From contig NZ_JAUFQO010000003.1 of NCBI RefSeq assembly GCF_030409835.1, positions 1-64,000 on the forward strand: a stretch of DNA of 64,000 nucleotides. The letters are read 5' to 3'. Shown in pieces: positions 54,981-64,000 of the stretch. The notes beneath the pieces were generated by a model. That model ran no database searches, was not told where the DNA came from, and saw only the letters and a list, made by a program, of their open reading frames with translations. Position numbers and translations under genes: made by a program. The stretch comes from Lutimonas halocynthiae (GTDB lineage: Bacteria; Bacteroidota; Bacteroidia; Flavobacteriales; Flavobacteriaceae). The first letter of the stretch is position 1; the number at the start of each line of letters is the position of its first letter.

Positions 54981-56009
54981 ATGAAAATTTCTTTTCAACT
55001 ATCAAAAATCATGATGATGGTTTTTGCATCAGTTCTTTTTTTAAATTGTAATTCTGGGCCCAAATCTTCTGAGCAAGATGAAGCTAAAGAAAATCTTGAG
55101 GTAAAATCAGTTGAAAAAGAAGCTGATTTTAAAATTTCACTGGCCCAATGGTCTTTACACAAGACTTATTTTGGCGGACCAATAACTGATTGGAGTGGAT
55201 TTGCAAGGTTGATCAAAGAATCACCGGATTCAGTGTTAAAAGGCGATGCCGATCCAAAGGATTTCCCGGTATTGGCAGCTGGTTATGGTATTCACTCCAT
55301 TGAATTGGTGAATACCTTTTATTTTACAAAAGTTGATGATATGGCTTACTGGACAGCCTTTAAAGAGCAATGTGATAAATCTGGCGTTTCAGTTGGATTA
55401 ATTATGTGTGATTTGGTTGGTAATTTGGCGGATGCCGATGCAAACGTGCGTTTGAAAGCTGTTGAAGACCATTATAAATGGGTAGATATAGCCAGTTTTC
55501 TAGGCGCTCGCTCTATTCGCGTAAATGCAGGTGGGGAAGGCACCGCAGAAGAGGTGGCAACAAATGCAGTTGACGGTCTTTCAAAATTAGGCGCTTATGG
55601 TGCTTCAAAAGGAGTCAATATCATAGTAGAAAATCATGGGGGCTATTCTTCTGATGGATCTTGGCTTTCGGGAGTGATGAAAAAGGTTGGAATGGAAAAT
55701 GTTGGAACCCTTCCTGATTTTGGAAATTTCTGTATGCAACGCGGACCAGAAGGATGTGAGAAAGAGTATGACAAGTATAAAGGTATCGCTGAGTTGATGC
55801 CCTATGCAAAAGGAGTTAGTGCCAAATCAAATAAATTTGATGAAAACGGCAATGAAACAAAGTCTGATTATTTAAGAATTATGAAAATAGTTAAGGAGTC
55901 TGGTTTCAAAGGATATGTTGGAATCGAATATGAGGGCACGGAGCTTTCAGAAGATGATGGAATAAAAGCGACAAAGACCCTTCTCGAAAAGGTGTTTGCA
56001 GAACTTTAG
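54981..56009 (+). CDS. Sugar phosphate isomerase/epimerase-like lipoprotein
   Basis: A 342-residue lipoprotein (signal peptide with Cys23 in LNCNSG) carrying a xylose isomerase-like TIM barrel. Metal-ligand candidates are Glu in HSIELVNTF, Glu and His in IIVENHGG, Asp in LPDFGNF and the final Glu in YVGIEYEG. A surface-exposed or periplasmic enzyme acting on sugars or inositol-like compounds is likely. The substrate is unknown. It has a terminator downstream and appears monocistronic. Confidence 0.82.
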   Translation: MKISFQLSKIMMMVFASVLFLNCNSGPKSSEQDEAKENLEVKSVEKEADFKISLAQWSLHKTYFGGPITDWSGFARLIKESPDSVLKGDADPKDFPVLAAGYGIHSIELVNTFYFTKVDDMAYWTAFKEQCDKSGVSVGLIMCDLVGNLADADANVRLKAVEDHYKWVDIASFLGARSIRVNAGGEGTAEEVATNAVDGLSKLGAYGASKGVNIIVENHGGYSSDGSWLSGVMKKVGMENVGTLPDFGNFCMQRGPEGCEKEYDKYKGIAELMPYAKGVSAKSNKFDENGNETKSDYLRIMKIVKESGFKGYVGIEYEGTELSEDDGIKATKTLLEKVFAEL

Positions 56010-56015
56010 AGGATG

Positions 56016-56047
56016 AAAAAGCACCTGTGAAAGCAGGTGCTTTTTTC
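56016..56047 (+). terminator. Intrinsic terminator (GCACCTG stem, copy 1)
   Basis: A stem of A tract plus GCACCTG (56016-56027) with CAGGTGC plus T tract (56034-56046), loop TGAAAG. The same stem recurs at 56972-57003. Confidence 0.92.
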
Positions 56048-56140
56048 TTTAAGTAAAAAAATAAAGGGTATTCGCAATGTTTTAAGTGGCATGATTTATG
56101 CTCAAAACATGGCAAGTATTTAAGAGAAAAAATTAAATTT

Positions 56141-56908
56141 ATGAAACCTTTATTGTTGGTTCTTGTTTCCCTAATAATTCTATCCTGTGATACGGAGGGT
56201 AAAATCCTTTCCGATCGTGAAATACAATTGGAATCGTTAAAGAAAAACAGAGATTTATGGAAGAGTCAAAATATTGATCATTATAAGTTTAATCAATCTA
56301 AAATATGTTTCTGCTTGTTCGAAAATGATGAATTCGATTGGAGTATTGAAGTTAAGAAAGGTCAAGATGCCTTTGTCAGATATAACAATAACTTAATTGA
56401 TGCACTGCCAGATTACGCCTTATCAATAGATCAATTATTTAATCAAATAGAAAGTGAATTAAATCGCAATCCATATCCTCATAAAATAGTGGTTAAATAC
56501 AATTCAGAATATGGTTTTCCTGAGATGTTTTCAATTGATATCGATGAGCTGATAGCAGATGAAGAATATAGCTTTATCAATTCTGAATTCAAAATAATAG
56601 AATGTGAATCAAAGTCTTTTACTGGTAAATTGGTTTTGAAAGGAATATGTATGAATTATGTTATTGAAGTACTTGATGGAGATATGGACCAAAATTTAAT
56701 CGAGAATGAATGGACAAACGAATTAACGAATGTTTCTTATGATAATGTTTTTGCATTGGGCAGCTATTGTAGTTTCCCTGAAAACATTAAAGAAGGTGAT
56801 ACTTTTCAATTTTCCATTGAAACTAATGATATTAATCAAACTTGTGCGGTTTGTGAGGCTTACAGTCCTACTCCCAATAAGTCATTAAAGATAAAAGTAT
56901 GTGAATAA
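56141..56908 (+). CDS. DUF6174-like lipoprotein
   Basis: A 255-residue lipoprotein (signal peptide 1-15, Cys16 in LSCDTEG). The first part resembles DUF6174: NRDLWKSQNIDHYKFNQ, then a ligand-like CFCL, IDQLFNQIESEL and VKYNSEYGFPEMFSIDIDE. The second half (about 165-255) is an additional beta-rich domain with four cysteines, possibly disulfide-bonded in the periplasm. Function unknown. Terminators with identical stems flank it on both sides. Confidence 0.65.
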   Translation: MKPLLLVLVSLIILSCDTEGKILSDREIQLESLKKNRDLWKSQNIDHYKFNQSKICFCLFENDEFDWSIEVKKGQDAFVRYNNNLIDALPDYALSIDQLFNQIESELNRNPYPHKIVVKYNSEYGFPEMFSIDIDELIADEEYSFINSEFKIIECESKSFTGKLVLKGICMNYVIEVLDGDMDQNLIENEWTNELTNVSYDNVFALGSYCSFPENIKEGDTFQFSIETNDINQTCAVCEAYSPTPNKSLKIKVCE

Positions 56909-57318
56909 ATCTCATAAGACTTAATTGCTAACACTATATTTTTATTCAAATATTATTAGAAAAATAAATTCAAAAAGCACCTGCTTTTGCAGGTGCTTTT
57001 TTTGATTGTATTGTTCCCTTAAAGACTCCATAAAGTTTTCTTGACAATCTATATTTTTTCGATCTGATAGTTTTGATAAATTTTATTTGACTCGTTACAA
57101 TTCTTCCAAAATTTCTCCTTGTTTTAGTAAATATTATATAAAATCAGAAGTTTTACATTCTTAATTTGTATATAAAAGATAGTTGTTTAATGCTAAAAGA
57201 GAAATATAAGTAATAACTTTAAGCTCAGTGTTTAAGACACCAATTAATAAGAAAACCTACAAATTTTTAAATACAGGATAAATATGTGTCATTAAACAGA
57301 AACTAACTTTGAAATAAA
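56909..57318. other. Intergenic region of about 410 bases
   Basis: It holds the terminator at 56972-57003. The rest (57004-57318) is very AT-rich, with no convincing ORF, RNA gene or consensus promoter; it probably contains the promoter and leader of the TPR protein gene. Confidence 0.5.
56972..57003 (+). terminator. Intrinsic terminator (GCACCTG stem, copy 2)
   Basis: A 13-bp stem (56972-56984 with 56989-57001), TTTT loop and T tail. The GCACCTG/CAGGTGC core equals that at 56016-56047. Confidence 0.93.
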
Positions 57319-58893
57319 GTGAATATAAAAAGATACATAGCAGAACTCAAAAGGCGTAATGTATTTAAACCGGCAATAGCTTATTTGCTGGTGGCGTGGT
57401 TAATTGTTCAGGTGGCTGATATAGTTCTTTCAACTTTTGAGGCACCACCTTATTTCATGAAAACCTTGATGTTTTTCTTAATTATTGGCTTTCCCTTGAA
57501 TTTAATTTTTACTTGGATATACGATTTCACGCCTAAAGGATTTAAGAAAACTGAACAAGCTGAAGAAGAGGTGACGTTTACATCAAAATCCAATCAACAA
57601 TTTGATAAAAATATTAAAAAACTTGCTGTATTGCCGTTTCGCAACATCGGTTCGGAAAAAGACAGTGATTATTTTAGTGATGGTCTTACGGAAGAAATCA
57701 TAATTCGCTTGTCAGGAATCAAGGATCTTGAGATTGCTTCACGAAGCACTTCCATGCAATATAGAGATTCGAAATTGGATATTATATCATTGGGTCGCGA
57801 GTTGAAAGCAAGATACCTTTTACAAGGTGCAGTACGGAGAAATAACGGTGATTTAAGAATATCGACAGAGTTAATTGATGTCGAAAAAGATGCTGAACTA
57901 TGGGCTGAGATCTATAGTGGGAAAATGGCTGATGTATTCGAAATTCAGGAAAAGGTATCTAAGCAGATTGTAAAGTCATTGCAACTAAGGATTAGTCAAA
58001 AAGAAAAAGTGGCACTAAAGAAAAGAGCAACTATGAATAGCGATGCCTTTGATGCGAACTTAAGGGCTCGTGAGTTTCTTTTTCGATATACCAAGAGTTA
58101 CCTGCTTTGGTCTATAGATCTTTTTCAGAAGGCATTGGATTTTGACCCAGAATATGCAGCTGCCTATGCTGGTATGAGCGAGGCCTATGCGATGTTATAT
58201 GAAACACATGATAAAATACCTGTATGGCTCGAACGGGCCGAGCAGGCAGCTTTAAAAGCACTCATCTATGATCATGGTTCTTCTGAAGCTTATAGCGCCT
58301 TAGGTCTGGTTTATTATAATAGAAATTTATTGGATGAAGCATTATTATCGGTTCAAAAGGCAATTTCATTTGATCCGGATAACTTTTTTGCCTATTGGAT
58401 AAGAGGTCGCCTTTATAGAATGAAAGATAGAGATGCTGAAGCTGTAATTGACTTTAATAAAGTGTTAGAACTTAATCGTGACTTCCATTCGGCTTATGGA
58501 GATTTACAGATGTCTTATGAGAAATTAAAAGACAAAGAAAAGCTGGAGGAAACGATTCAACGGGCAGTACTGTTTTATCCCAACTATTTGATGCATAAGC
58601 CTGAGGATGCCCGTGCCCATCAATTTTATGCTTTTACATTAGAAAGACTGGGTCGCAGAAAAGAAGCTAAAGAAGAAATGAGAAGAGGAATTGAGATAAA
58701 TCCAAATGACCTGATTATTGTTTATAATGCGGCCTGTTTTTATGCATTAATAGGCGATAAAAAGACGTCGATTGAAATTCTTAAAAAAGCAATAGATAAT
58801 GGATTTGAAAATTTTGAGTATATCAAACATGACCCTGATCTTTATAGCTTGAATGAGGAGCCTGATTTTATCGCTCTGTTACATGGAAAATAA
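57319..58893 (+). CDS. Membrane protein with TolB/FlgO-like domain and TPR repeats
   Basis: A 524-residue protein starting with GTG. It has two N-terminal membrane segments (about 18-38 and 47-67) with an IAELKRRNVFKPAIAYL start. A TolB N-terminal/FlgO-like domain follows (about 98-230: KLAVLPFRNIGSEKDSDYFSDGLTEEI in part, then YLLQGAVRRNNGDLRI and AELWAEIYSG), then TPR repeats (about 240-510). This architecture is common in Gammaproteobacteria and Bacteroidota, often with an N-terminal DNA-binding or cyclase domain, absent here. It is likely a membrane-bound scaffold. A paralogue lies at 60212 beyond the alcohol dehydrogenase. Confidence 0.8.
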   Translation: MNIKRYIAELKRRNVFKPAIAYLLVAWLIVQVADIVLSTFEAPPYFMKTLMFFLIIGFPLNLIFTWIYDFTPKGFKKTEQAEEEVTFTSKSNQQFDKNIKKLAVLPFRNIGSEKDSDYFSDGLTEEIIIRLSGIKDLEIASRSTSMQYRDSKLDIISLGRELKARYLLQGAVRRNNGDLRISTELIDVEKDAELWAEIYSGKMADVFEIQEKVSKQIVKSLQLRISQKEKVALKKRATMNSDAFDANLRAREFLFRYTKSYLLWSIDLFQKALDFDPEYAAAYAGMSEAYAMLYETHDKIPVWLERAEQAALKALIYDHGSSEAYSALGLVYYNRNLLDEALLSVQKAISFDPDNFFAYWIRGRLYRMKDRDAEAVIDFNKVLELNRDFHSAYGDLQMSYEKLKDKEKLEETIQRAVLFYPNYLMHKPEDARAHQFYAFTLERLGRRKEAKEEMRRGIEINPNDLIIVYNAACFYALIGDKKTSIEILKKAIDNGFENFEYIKHDPDLYSLNEEPDFIALLHGK

Positions 58894-58948
58894 AAGTTAC
58901 AAATAAAATTATAAAGGAATTTTTGACCTGATCAATTTATAAAAGAAT

Positions 58949-59995
58949 ATGAAAGCAGCAGTTTATGAAAAATTTCAAGGACCTATAAGTGTTCAGAATG
59001 TAGCAGACCCAAAACCAAATAATCATGGGGTCATTATTTCTGTGAAAGCTACAGGATTGTGCCGTAGTGATTGGCATGGTTGGATGGGTCACGATGCAGA
59101 TATTGAATTGCCCCATGTTCCTGGGCATGAGTTTGCCGGAACTATAGAAATTGTTGGAAAAAATGTCAAAAATTTTAAGGTAGGAGACAGAGTTACCGCC
59201 CCTTTTGTATGTGGATGTGGAAGTTGTAGACAGTGCTTATCAGGAAATCATCAAGTGTGTGACCGTCAATCACAACCCGGTTTTACACATTGGGGTTCTT
59301 TTGCACAATATGTTGCCTTGGATTATGCTGATATTAATTTGGTGAAATTACCTGAAGAGATTAACGATATAACTGCTGCAATTTTGGGTTGTAGATTTGT
59401 TACATCATACAGGGCAATAGTTCACCAAGGCAAGGTTTCTGGGGGTCAATACGTAGCTGTACATGGCTGTGGTGGTGTCGGACTATCCGCTATAATGATC
59501 GCGCAAGCTATGGGGGCTCAGGTAATAGCAGTAGACATTAATGATGAATCCTTAAAACTTGCGAAAAGACTGGGAGCATTTGCAACCATAAATGCCTCGC
59601 AAAACAATGATACAGTTGAGCAAGTCAAATCAATAAGCCAAGGTGGAGTTCACGTATCAATAGATGCTCTGGGTAGTGACATTACTTGTTATAATTCTGT
59701 TTCGAATCTAAGGAAAAGAGGCAAACACATTCAGGTTGGCTTGATGACAGGAAGCCATAAAGATTCGAAGGTCCCTATGAATAAGGTGTTGGCTGGAGAA
59801 TTAGAAATCATTGGAAGTCATGGAATGCAGGCATATAAATATCCTGATATGCTAGAAATGATTAAAAATGGCAAACTGCAACCTGAAAAACTAATAGAAA
59901 AGACTATTTCACTTCAAGAAGCGACTATTGCCTTGCCAGGCATGAATAATTTCGATAATAAAGGCGTTTGGGTTATCAATTCTTTTGATGGTTGA
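58949..59995 (+). CDS. Zinc-dependent alcohol dehydrogenase (MDR family)
   Basis: A 348-residue medium-chain dehydrogenase. Catalytic zinc ligands are Cys38, His60 with Glu61 and Cys148. The structural zinc is held by Cys90, Cys93, Cys96 and Cys104. The NAD(P)-binding motif is Gly173-x-Gly175-Gly176-x-Gly178, and the acidic residue after the next strand (IAVDIND) indicates NAD preference. The substrate is an alcohol or aldehyde that cannot be named. It sits between two TPR paralogues, with 55 bp upstream and a weak terminator downstream. Confidence 0.92.
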   Translation: MKAAVYEKFQGPISVQNVADPKPNNHGVIISVKATGLCRSDWHGWMGHDADIELPHVPGHEFAGTIEIVGKNVKNFKVGDRVTAPFVCGCGSCRQCLSGNHQVCDRQSQPGFTHWGSFAQYVALDYADINLVKLPEEINDITAAILGCRFVTSYRAIVHQGKVSGGQYVAVHGCGGVGLSAIMIAQAMGAQVIAVDINDESLKLAKRLGAFATINASQNNDTVEQVKSISQGGVHVSIDALGSDITCYNSVSNLRKRGKHIQVGLMTGSHKDSKVPMNKVLAGELEIIGSHGMQAYKYPDMLEMIKNGKLQPEKLIEKTISLQEATIALPGMNNFDNKGVWVINSFDG

Positions 59996-60034
59996 TAAGT
60001 AAGAATTCATTCTTTAATTTGAGCTAAAGATGAG

Positions 60035-60070
60035 GAGTAAAAAGCACTTTTGAAAGCATGTGTTTTTTTG
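60035..60070 (+). terminator. Weak terminator related to the GCACCTG-stem copies
   Basis: AAAAAGCACTTTTGAAAGCATGTG is clearly similar to the terminator at 56016-56047, sharing AAAAAGCAC, TGAAAGCA and the T tail, but the stem has mismatches. It may end the alcohol dehydrogenase transcript. Confidence 0.55.
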
Positions 60071-60211
60071 TTTTATGATGCATATCAATTAATCGGTTGA
60101 TAGGAATCATTTGTTGTTTTGCTGCTAAGGTTTAACTTAGAGCCAATTGTTTTAAAAGGCTTCATTGGTATTTATAGATCAAGAGGAGGTTTTTTCATTT
60201 GGTATAAGAGT

Positions 60212-61999
60212 ATGCCCGGAAATACGTTTTTTGAAGAACTGAAACGCCGTAATGTTGTTAAGGCATCTATTGCTTATTTGGTGGTGTCCTGGATTTTGTT
60301 ACAGGTGGCCAGTAATATATTGCCCATTGTTGAAGCGCCTGCGTGGATATTAAAAACCTTTTCATTTTTCTTAGTCATAGGCTTTCCAATCTGGATCATT
60401 TTTTCATGGGTTTATGAAGTTACACCTGAAGGGGTAAAGAAAACTGCTAAGGTTTCTTCTAACAATTTGATTACCGATAAAACCAATAAACGTTTAAATA
60501 TTTTAATCATAATTGGATTGATTTCAGCAATGGCTCTTTCATTTTATAACAGACCTAAGTCAATAGCCGCTTCAATTGATCCCTTGATTTTGGAAAATAC
60601 AATTGCAGTTTTGCCCTTTGACGATTTGAGTTCAGGTGGCGATACAGAATGGTTTTGTGATGGAATAACTGAAGACATAAGAACGAGTCTGGCAAAGATA
60701 AAAGGTGTAAAAAAAGTAATTTCACATACCAGTGTAAAAAAGTATAAAGGGTCGTTTAAAACAATTCCTGAAATAGCGGATGAATTAGATGTCTCTTATA
60801 TTTTAGAAGGTAGTGTAAGAAAACATGACAACAAGATTATAGTTACTGCAAAACTTGTTGATGCTGGAGATAATCGAATTTGGTCAAATCAGTATAATAA
60901 TAACTTTGATAAAATTTTTGACATTCAGAATGATGTTTCCAAAAGAATTGCGCAACAATTGCAAATAGCAATAAGCCCAGAAGAAGATAAATCATTTAAT
61001 ACGGTACCAACAGATAATTTTGAAGCTTATGAGCTTTATTTAAGAGGACGTCATTTGTTACATCAAAGATCACCCGAATCAGCAAACCGATCTATAGAAT
61101 ATTTAAAAGAGTCCATTAGATTAGATTCTGCTTATGCTCCTGCTTATGTGGCTCTGGCTGAAAATTATATTCTACAGAATATGTTTATTAAAAATAATGA
61201 AGAAAAACTAATACACAGAATAAAATGTCGCAAAGCCATTGATAAAGCACTTGAATTGGATAATGACCTGGCAGAAGCTTATATTTCAAAAGGTCATATG
61301 ATAGGCATGTATGAATGGAACTGGGAGGAAATGAAAAAAATGGTAGATAAAGGATTGGAAATAGAGCCCAATAATTCAAAAGGTCATATGACGCTCTCAA
61401 TGTATTATTTGATAAAAAGTGATTTCACCAAATCTATAGAAGAGTCGTTAATTGCTGAAAGACTTGATCCGCTTAATCCTATGATAGGATCCTATGTCGG
61501 TTACAATTATTATTTAGCTCAAGATTATTCGGGAGCAATAGATCAATATGAAAAGGTTCTTAAAGTATTTCCTAATGACCCAATGACATGGGGAGATGTG
61601 GCAGAAGCGCAATATTTCTCTGGCAAAAAAGAAGCAGCAACTGATTCTTGGGTTCAGTTTTTTAAAATTATGGGAAGTGATGATATGGCGAATATATTTG
61701 CTACTGAAACACTGAACGTTGCTATTGAAAAGTGGTATAGAGGAGCATTGGAAGGGGATGAACTCTATTGTTCGAACCCCACTACAATAGCAAAAGCGCA
61801 TATGCTAATTGATAAGGAACAAGTCTCTTTTAAATACTTGGAAATTGCTTATAAATACCATGATGAAAACCTCCCTTTTTACTTGTTGTTGCCTCATTTT
61901 TACCCGTTGCATGATAATCCTCGATTTAGAGATTTGGTTGTAAAAACAGGTGTGACTTTACCTCAGGTTGATCAACCAGAGTTTGTTCTAAAAGATTAA
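60212..61999 (+). CDS. Membrane protein with TolB/FlgO-like domain and TPR repeats, paralogue
   Basis: A 595-residue protein from the ATG at 60212 (MPGNTFFEELKRRNVV). The frame is open 31 codons upstream, but that stretch looks non-coding, and the paralogue at 57319 aligns from the ELKRRNV motif. Three membrane segments occur (about 20-42, 50-70 and 93-110), then a TolB/FlgO-like domain (about 130-265: IAVLPFDDLSSGGDTEWFCDGITEDI in part, ILEGSVRKHDNKIIVTAKL) and TPR repeats (about 270-560). It is likely a membrane scaffold like its paralogue. Confidence 0.8.
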   Translation: MPGNTFFEELKRRNVVKASIAYLVVSWILLQVASNILPIVEAPAWILKTFSFFLVIGFPIWIIFSWVYEVTPEGVKKTAKVSSNNLITDKTNKRLNILIIIGLISAMALSFYNRPKSIAASIDPLILENTIAVLPFDDLSSGGDTEWFCDGITEDIRTSLAKIKGVKKVISHTSVKKYKGSFKTIPEIADELDVSYILEGSVRKHDNKIIVTAKLVDAGDNRIWSNQYNNNFDKIFDIQNDVSKRIAQQLQIAISPEEDKSFNTVPTDNFEAYELYLRGRHLLHQRSPESANRSIEYLKESIRLDSAYAPAYVALAENYILQNMFIKNNEEKLIHRIKCRKAIDKALELDNDLAEAYISKGHMIGMYEWNWEEMKKMVDKGLEIEPNNSKGHMTLSMYYLIKSDFTKSIEESLIAERLDPLNPMIGSYVGYNYYLAQDYSGAIDQYEKVLKVFPNDPMTWGDVAEAQYFSGKKEAATDSWVQFFKIMGSDDMANIFATETLNVAIEKWYRGALEGDELYCSNPTTIAKAHMLIDKEQVSFKYLEIAYKYHDENLPFYLLLPHFYPLHDNPRFRDLVVKTGVTLPQVDQPEFVLKD

Positions 62000-62102
62000 A
62001 ACAAATAGTTTTTAGCTTCCCCTTAGAATCTATCAAAGAAAAGGGCACAATGTCAATACCTCTTTGAATTAAAAAAAAATGTTCTTAACAAATTTGAATC
62101 AA

Positions 62103-64000
62103 TTAAATCAAATTTACATCCGTAGCAATCTCAAGAAGAGCAGGGCCTTGGTGTTCAAATAATTGTTTCATTGCCTTATCTAGCTCCTCAATAGCTACTA
62201 CCTTAATTCCTAAGGCTCCGCAACTATTGGCATATTCTGAAAAATCAGGATTTACCAGGTCAGTTGCCCATTTATCCCAACCTCCCGCGCGTTGTTCCTT
62301 GCTGATTTTTCCTAGTTCACTATTATTAATGATAATGGTTTTTATTGGCATATTATATTTTACAGCTGTGGTTATTTCAGCCAAATATTGGCAAAACCCT
62401 CCGTCTCCTGCAACAGCAATGATGGGTCTGTCATTCCCAACAGCAGCCCATGCACCCATAGAAGCAGGAAATGCAAATCCGATAGAACCCAGATATCCTG
62501 ACATGAGAAAAGTATGTTTTTTACTTTCGAAGTAACGCCCAAAAGAATAGGCGTTATTACCGACATCTACACACATTACAGCGTTTTCAGGGGCGTATCT
62601 GTTTAGGGCATCGAATACAGCAATTGAACTGAGACCTTGATGTCCATTTTCTCTCAATCGCTTTTGTTTTTCTTCTTTCCAAATACGCCATCTATTTGAA
62701 ATTTCATTTCTCTGATCTATTTTGTTGCCAGAAATAGATTCTGTTTTTTCCGAAATCAACCCAACAGTTCTAGAAATCTCTCCGTAAACGGCAACATCTA
62801 CTTTATGGAATTTACTCAATGCCATAGGGTCAAAATCAATTTGAATCGTAGGTTTTTTTGGCGTAATACCTGTATGATTAGAAAAGGAAGCGCCAATTAC
62901 TAATAAGACGTCAGCCTCATTCATAAAATATGAAGCGATGGGAGTTCCACTCCTTCCCAGCACCCCACATCCTAATGGGTGGCTATCTGAGATTTGACCT
63001 TTTCCCTTAAAGGTTGTCATGACCGGGGCATTTATTTTTTCTGCTAATCCTATAATTTTATCCATGTGGAATCTGGCTCCATGACCAACAATAATAACTG
63101 GGCGTTTAGATGTAGTCAATAGCGAAACGGCTTCGTTTAAACTTTCTTCCGGGGGTGCAATGTCTAATGCTGTAATTCTTTGATGTGGCGTTTGGGCCTT
63201 TGCGCCATTTGCAGGAAGTACCTGCACTTGATCAGGGAATGTTAAATGAGAAACATCCCTATTCAAAATGGCATGTTTTACTGCTAAAGTCATTAATTCA
63301 CTGTGCCTGCTTTGATGTTCCACACGATGGTTAAAACCAGCTACTGATTCAAAGGCGCGTACTAAATCCACTTCTTGAAAATTGCCTGTTCCCACAACTT
63401 GCGTTGCCACCTGACCTGTTAAAGCTAAAATAGGTGCTCTGTCTACTTTAGCATCCCATAAGCCAGTAAACATATTGGTACTTCCAGGACCCGCTATACC
63501 AAAACAGGCGGCAGGTTTTCCGGTCAATTTTCCATAGGCAGCGGCTGCAAAGGCACCTGCTCCCTCATGCCGAATTCCAATAAACTTTAATTTCCCTTGA
63601 ACTTCTAATCTTCTAAACGCATCTGCTAATCCGAGGTTAGAATGTCCAACCATACCAAAAACCCTGTTTACACCCCAATTCACCATGGTCTCTGCCATGA
63701 CATCCGTTATTGTTTTTTCATGAGGTGGTTCTTCTTCTAAACCAACATACACTGCCTCTTCTTCTATTTTTAGATCATACTTTTGTAAGCCATCTCCAAA
63801 ACCATCAGAATCACCGCCGCATGGATTAAAGTCCCAGCCGTGCCAAGGGCAACGCAATAAACCATTTTCTATTGAACCTTCTCCTAAGGGGCCGCCCTGA
63901 TGTGGGCATTTATTTGTAATGGCATTGTATTTACCTTTGAAATGAGTAAGACAAACTTGGGTATGGCCCGCATTCACAGTCATTACCCTATTCTCTTGAA
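62103..64000 (-). CDS. Rieske [2Fe-2S] domain fused to TPP-dependent enzyme (partial at 5' end)
   Basis: At least 631 residues; the frame is still open at the right edge, and the first visible codons (QENRV) continue upstream of the ATG at 63983. Numbering from that ATG, the N-terminal Rieske domain holds Cys26, His28, Cys45 and His48 (CPHQGG and CPWHGW). From about residue 95 a TPP enzyme of the acetolactate synthase/pyruvate oxidase family follows: pyrimidine domain with the catalytic Glu in RHEGAGAFAAAAYG, central domain, and pyrophosphate domain with GDGGFCQYLAEIT and INNSELG. The reaction is unknown. The Rieske cluster could accept electrons from a TPP-bound intermediate. The gene converges on the TPR gene with about 100 bp between. 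Confidence 0.88.
   Translation of the reverse strand, partial: QENRVMTVNAGHTQVCLTHFKGKYNAITNKCPHQGGPLGEGSIENGLLRCPWHGWDFNPCGGDSDGFGDGLQKYDLKIEEEAVYVGLEEEPPHEKTITDVMAETMVNWGVNRVFGMVGHSNLGLADAFRRLEVQGKLKFIGIRHEGAGAFAAAAYGKLTGKPAACFGIAGPGSTNMFTGLWDAKVDRAPILALTGQVATQVVGTGNFQEVDLVRAFESVAGFNHRVEHQSRHSELMTLAVKHAILNRDVSHLTFPDQVQVLPANGAKAQTPHQRITALDIAPPEESLNEAVSLLTTSKRPVIIVGHGARFHMDKIIGLAEKINAPVMTTFKGKGQISDSHPLGCGVLGRSGTPIASYFMNEADVLLVIGASFSNHTGITPKKPTIQIDFDPMALSKFHKVDVAVYGEISRTVGLISEKTESISGNKIDQRNEISNRWRIWKEEKQKRLRENGHQGLSSIAVFDALNRYAPENAVMCVDVGNNAYSFGRYFESKKHTFLMSGYLGSIGFAFPASMGAWAAVGNDRPIIAVAGDGGFCQYLAEITTAVKYNMPIKTIIINNSELGKISKEQRAGGWDKWATDLVNPDFSEYANSCGALGIKVVAIEELDKAMKQLFEHQGPALLEIATDVNLI

Noticed and set aside
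60119-60211. Upstream extension of the TPR paralogue by 31 codons
   Set aside because: Residues look non-coding, and the paralogue aligns only from the MPGNTFFEELKRRNV region.
1-64000. CRISPR arrays, prophage, insertion sequences, restriction-modification or defence islands
   Set aside because: No regularly spaced repeats, transposase, integrase, Cas or restriction genes were found on either strand.

Overview
The window looks like a chromosomal segment of a Bacteroidota bacterium, most likely class Flavobacteriia. The evidence is AT-rich DNA, a T9SS type A C-terminal sorting domain, SPI/SPII signal peptides of the usual Bacteroidota style, promoter candidates matching the group's TTTG / TAnnTTTG consensus, the DUF3098-ftsX-uppP-truB cluster, an SDR-type threonine dehydrogenase and several proteins typical of the group. 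There are no prophage genes, insertion sequences or CRISPR arrays.

Layout. 1-230: 3' end of a 5S rRNA with its terminator, then a short GC-rich repeat patch. 373-20565: mixed housekeeping genes (BON-LysM protein, amidohydrolase, T9SS beta-propeller protein, threonine dehydrogenase, truB, uppP, ftsX, methylmalonyl-CoA epimerase, rbfA, a LolC/E-like permease, dusB, a TolB-like lipoprotein, an oxidoreductase, lepA, an MscS channel). 20626-38129: a ferredoxin-centred energy block. It holds pyruvate:ferredoxin oxidoreductase, a 2[4Fe-4S] ferredoxin, the two-subunit 2-oxoacid:ferredoxin oxidoreductase KorAB, and an 11-gene complex I operon (nuoABCD-HIJKLMN) with no nuoE, nuoF or nuoG, ending in a small unknown gene. 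38359-40545: a secreted S9 peptidase.

40806-52802: an alpha-glucan cluster. It combines the GlgE pathway (GlgM-type GT4, GlgC, GlgE, maltokinase, GlgB) with a GT5 glycogen synthase that is physically split. Its N-terminal domain lies before the GT4 gene and its C-terminal domain after it, in one tightly coupled operon. A GH31 alpha-glucosidase follows under its own candidate promoter. 52970-54509: DUF6249-like membrane protein, ECF sigma factor and a probable atypical anti-sigma factor. 54655-54728: tRNA-Asn. 54981-64000: lipoproteins, two paralogous membrane/TPR proteins flanking a zinc alcohol dehydrogenase, and a Rieske-TPP-enzyme fusion that runs off the right edge.

How the parts work together: PFOR and KorAB should reduce ferredoxin. 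A complex I without its NADH module plausibly takes electrons from that ferredoxin (inference). The glucan cluster can make ADP-glucose (GlgC) and feed it either to maltose-1-phosphate (GlgM, then GlgE) or to a classical, here two-chain, glycogen synthase, with GlgB branching the product. The most unusual points are the split glgA around glgM, the nuo operon without its NADH module beside its likely electron donors, and the Rieske-TPP fusion. All calls come from reading the sequence; no database search was possible.
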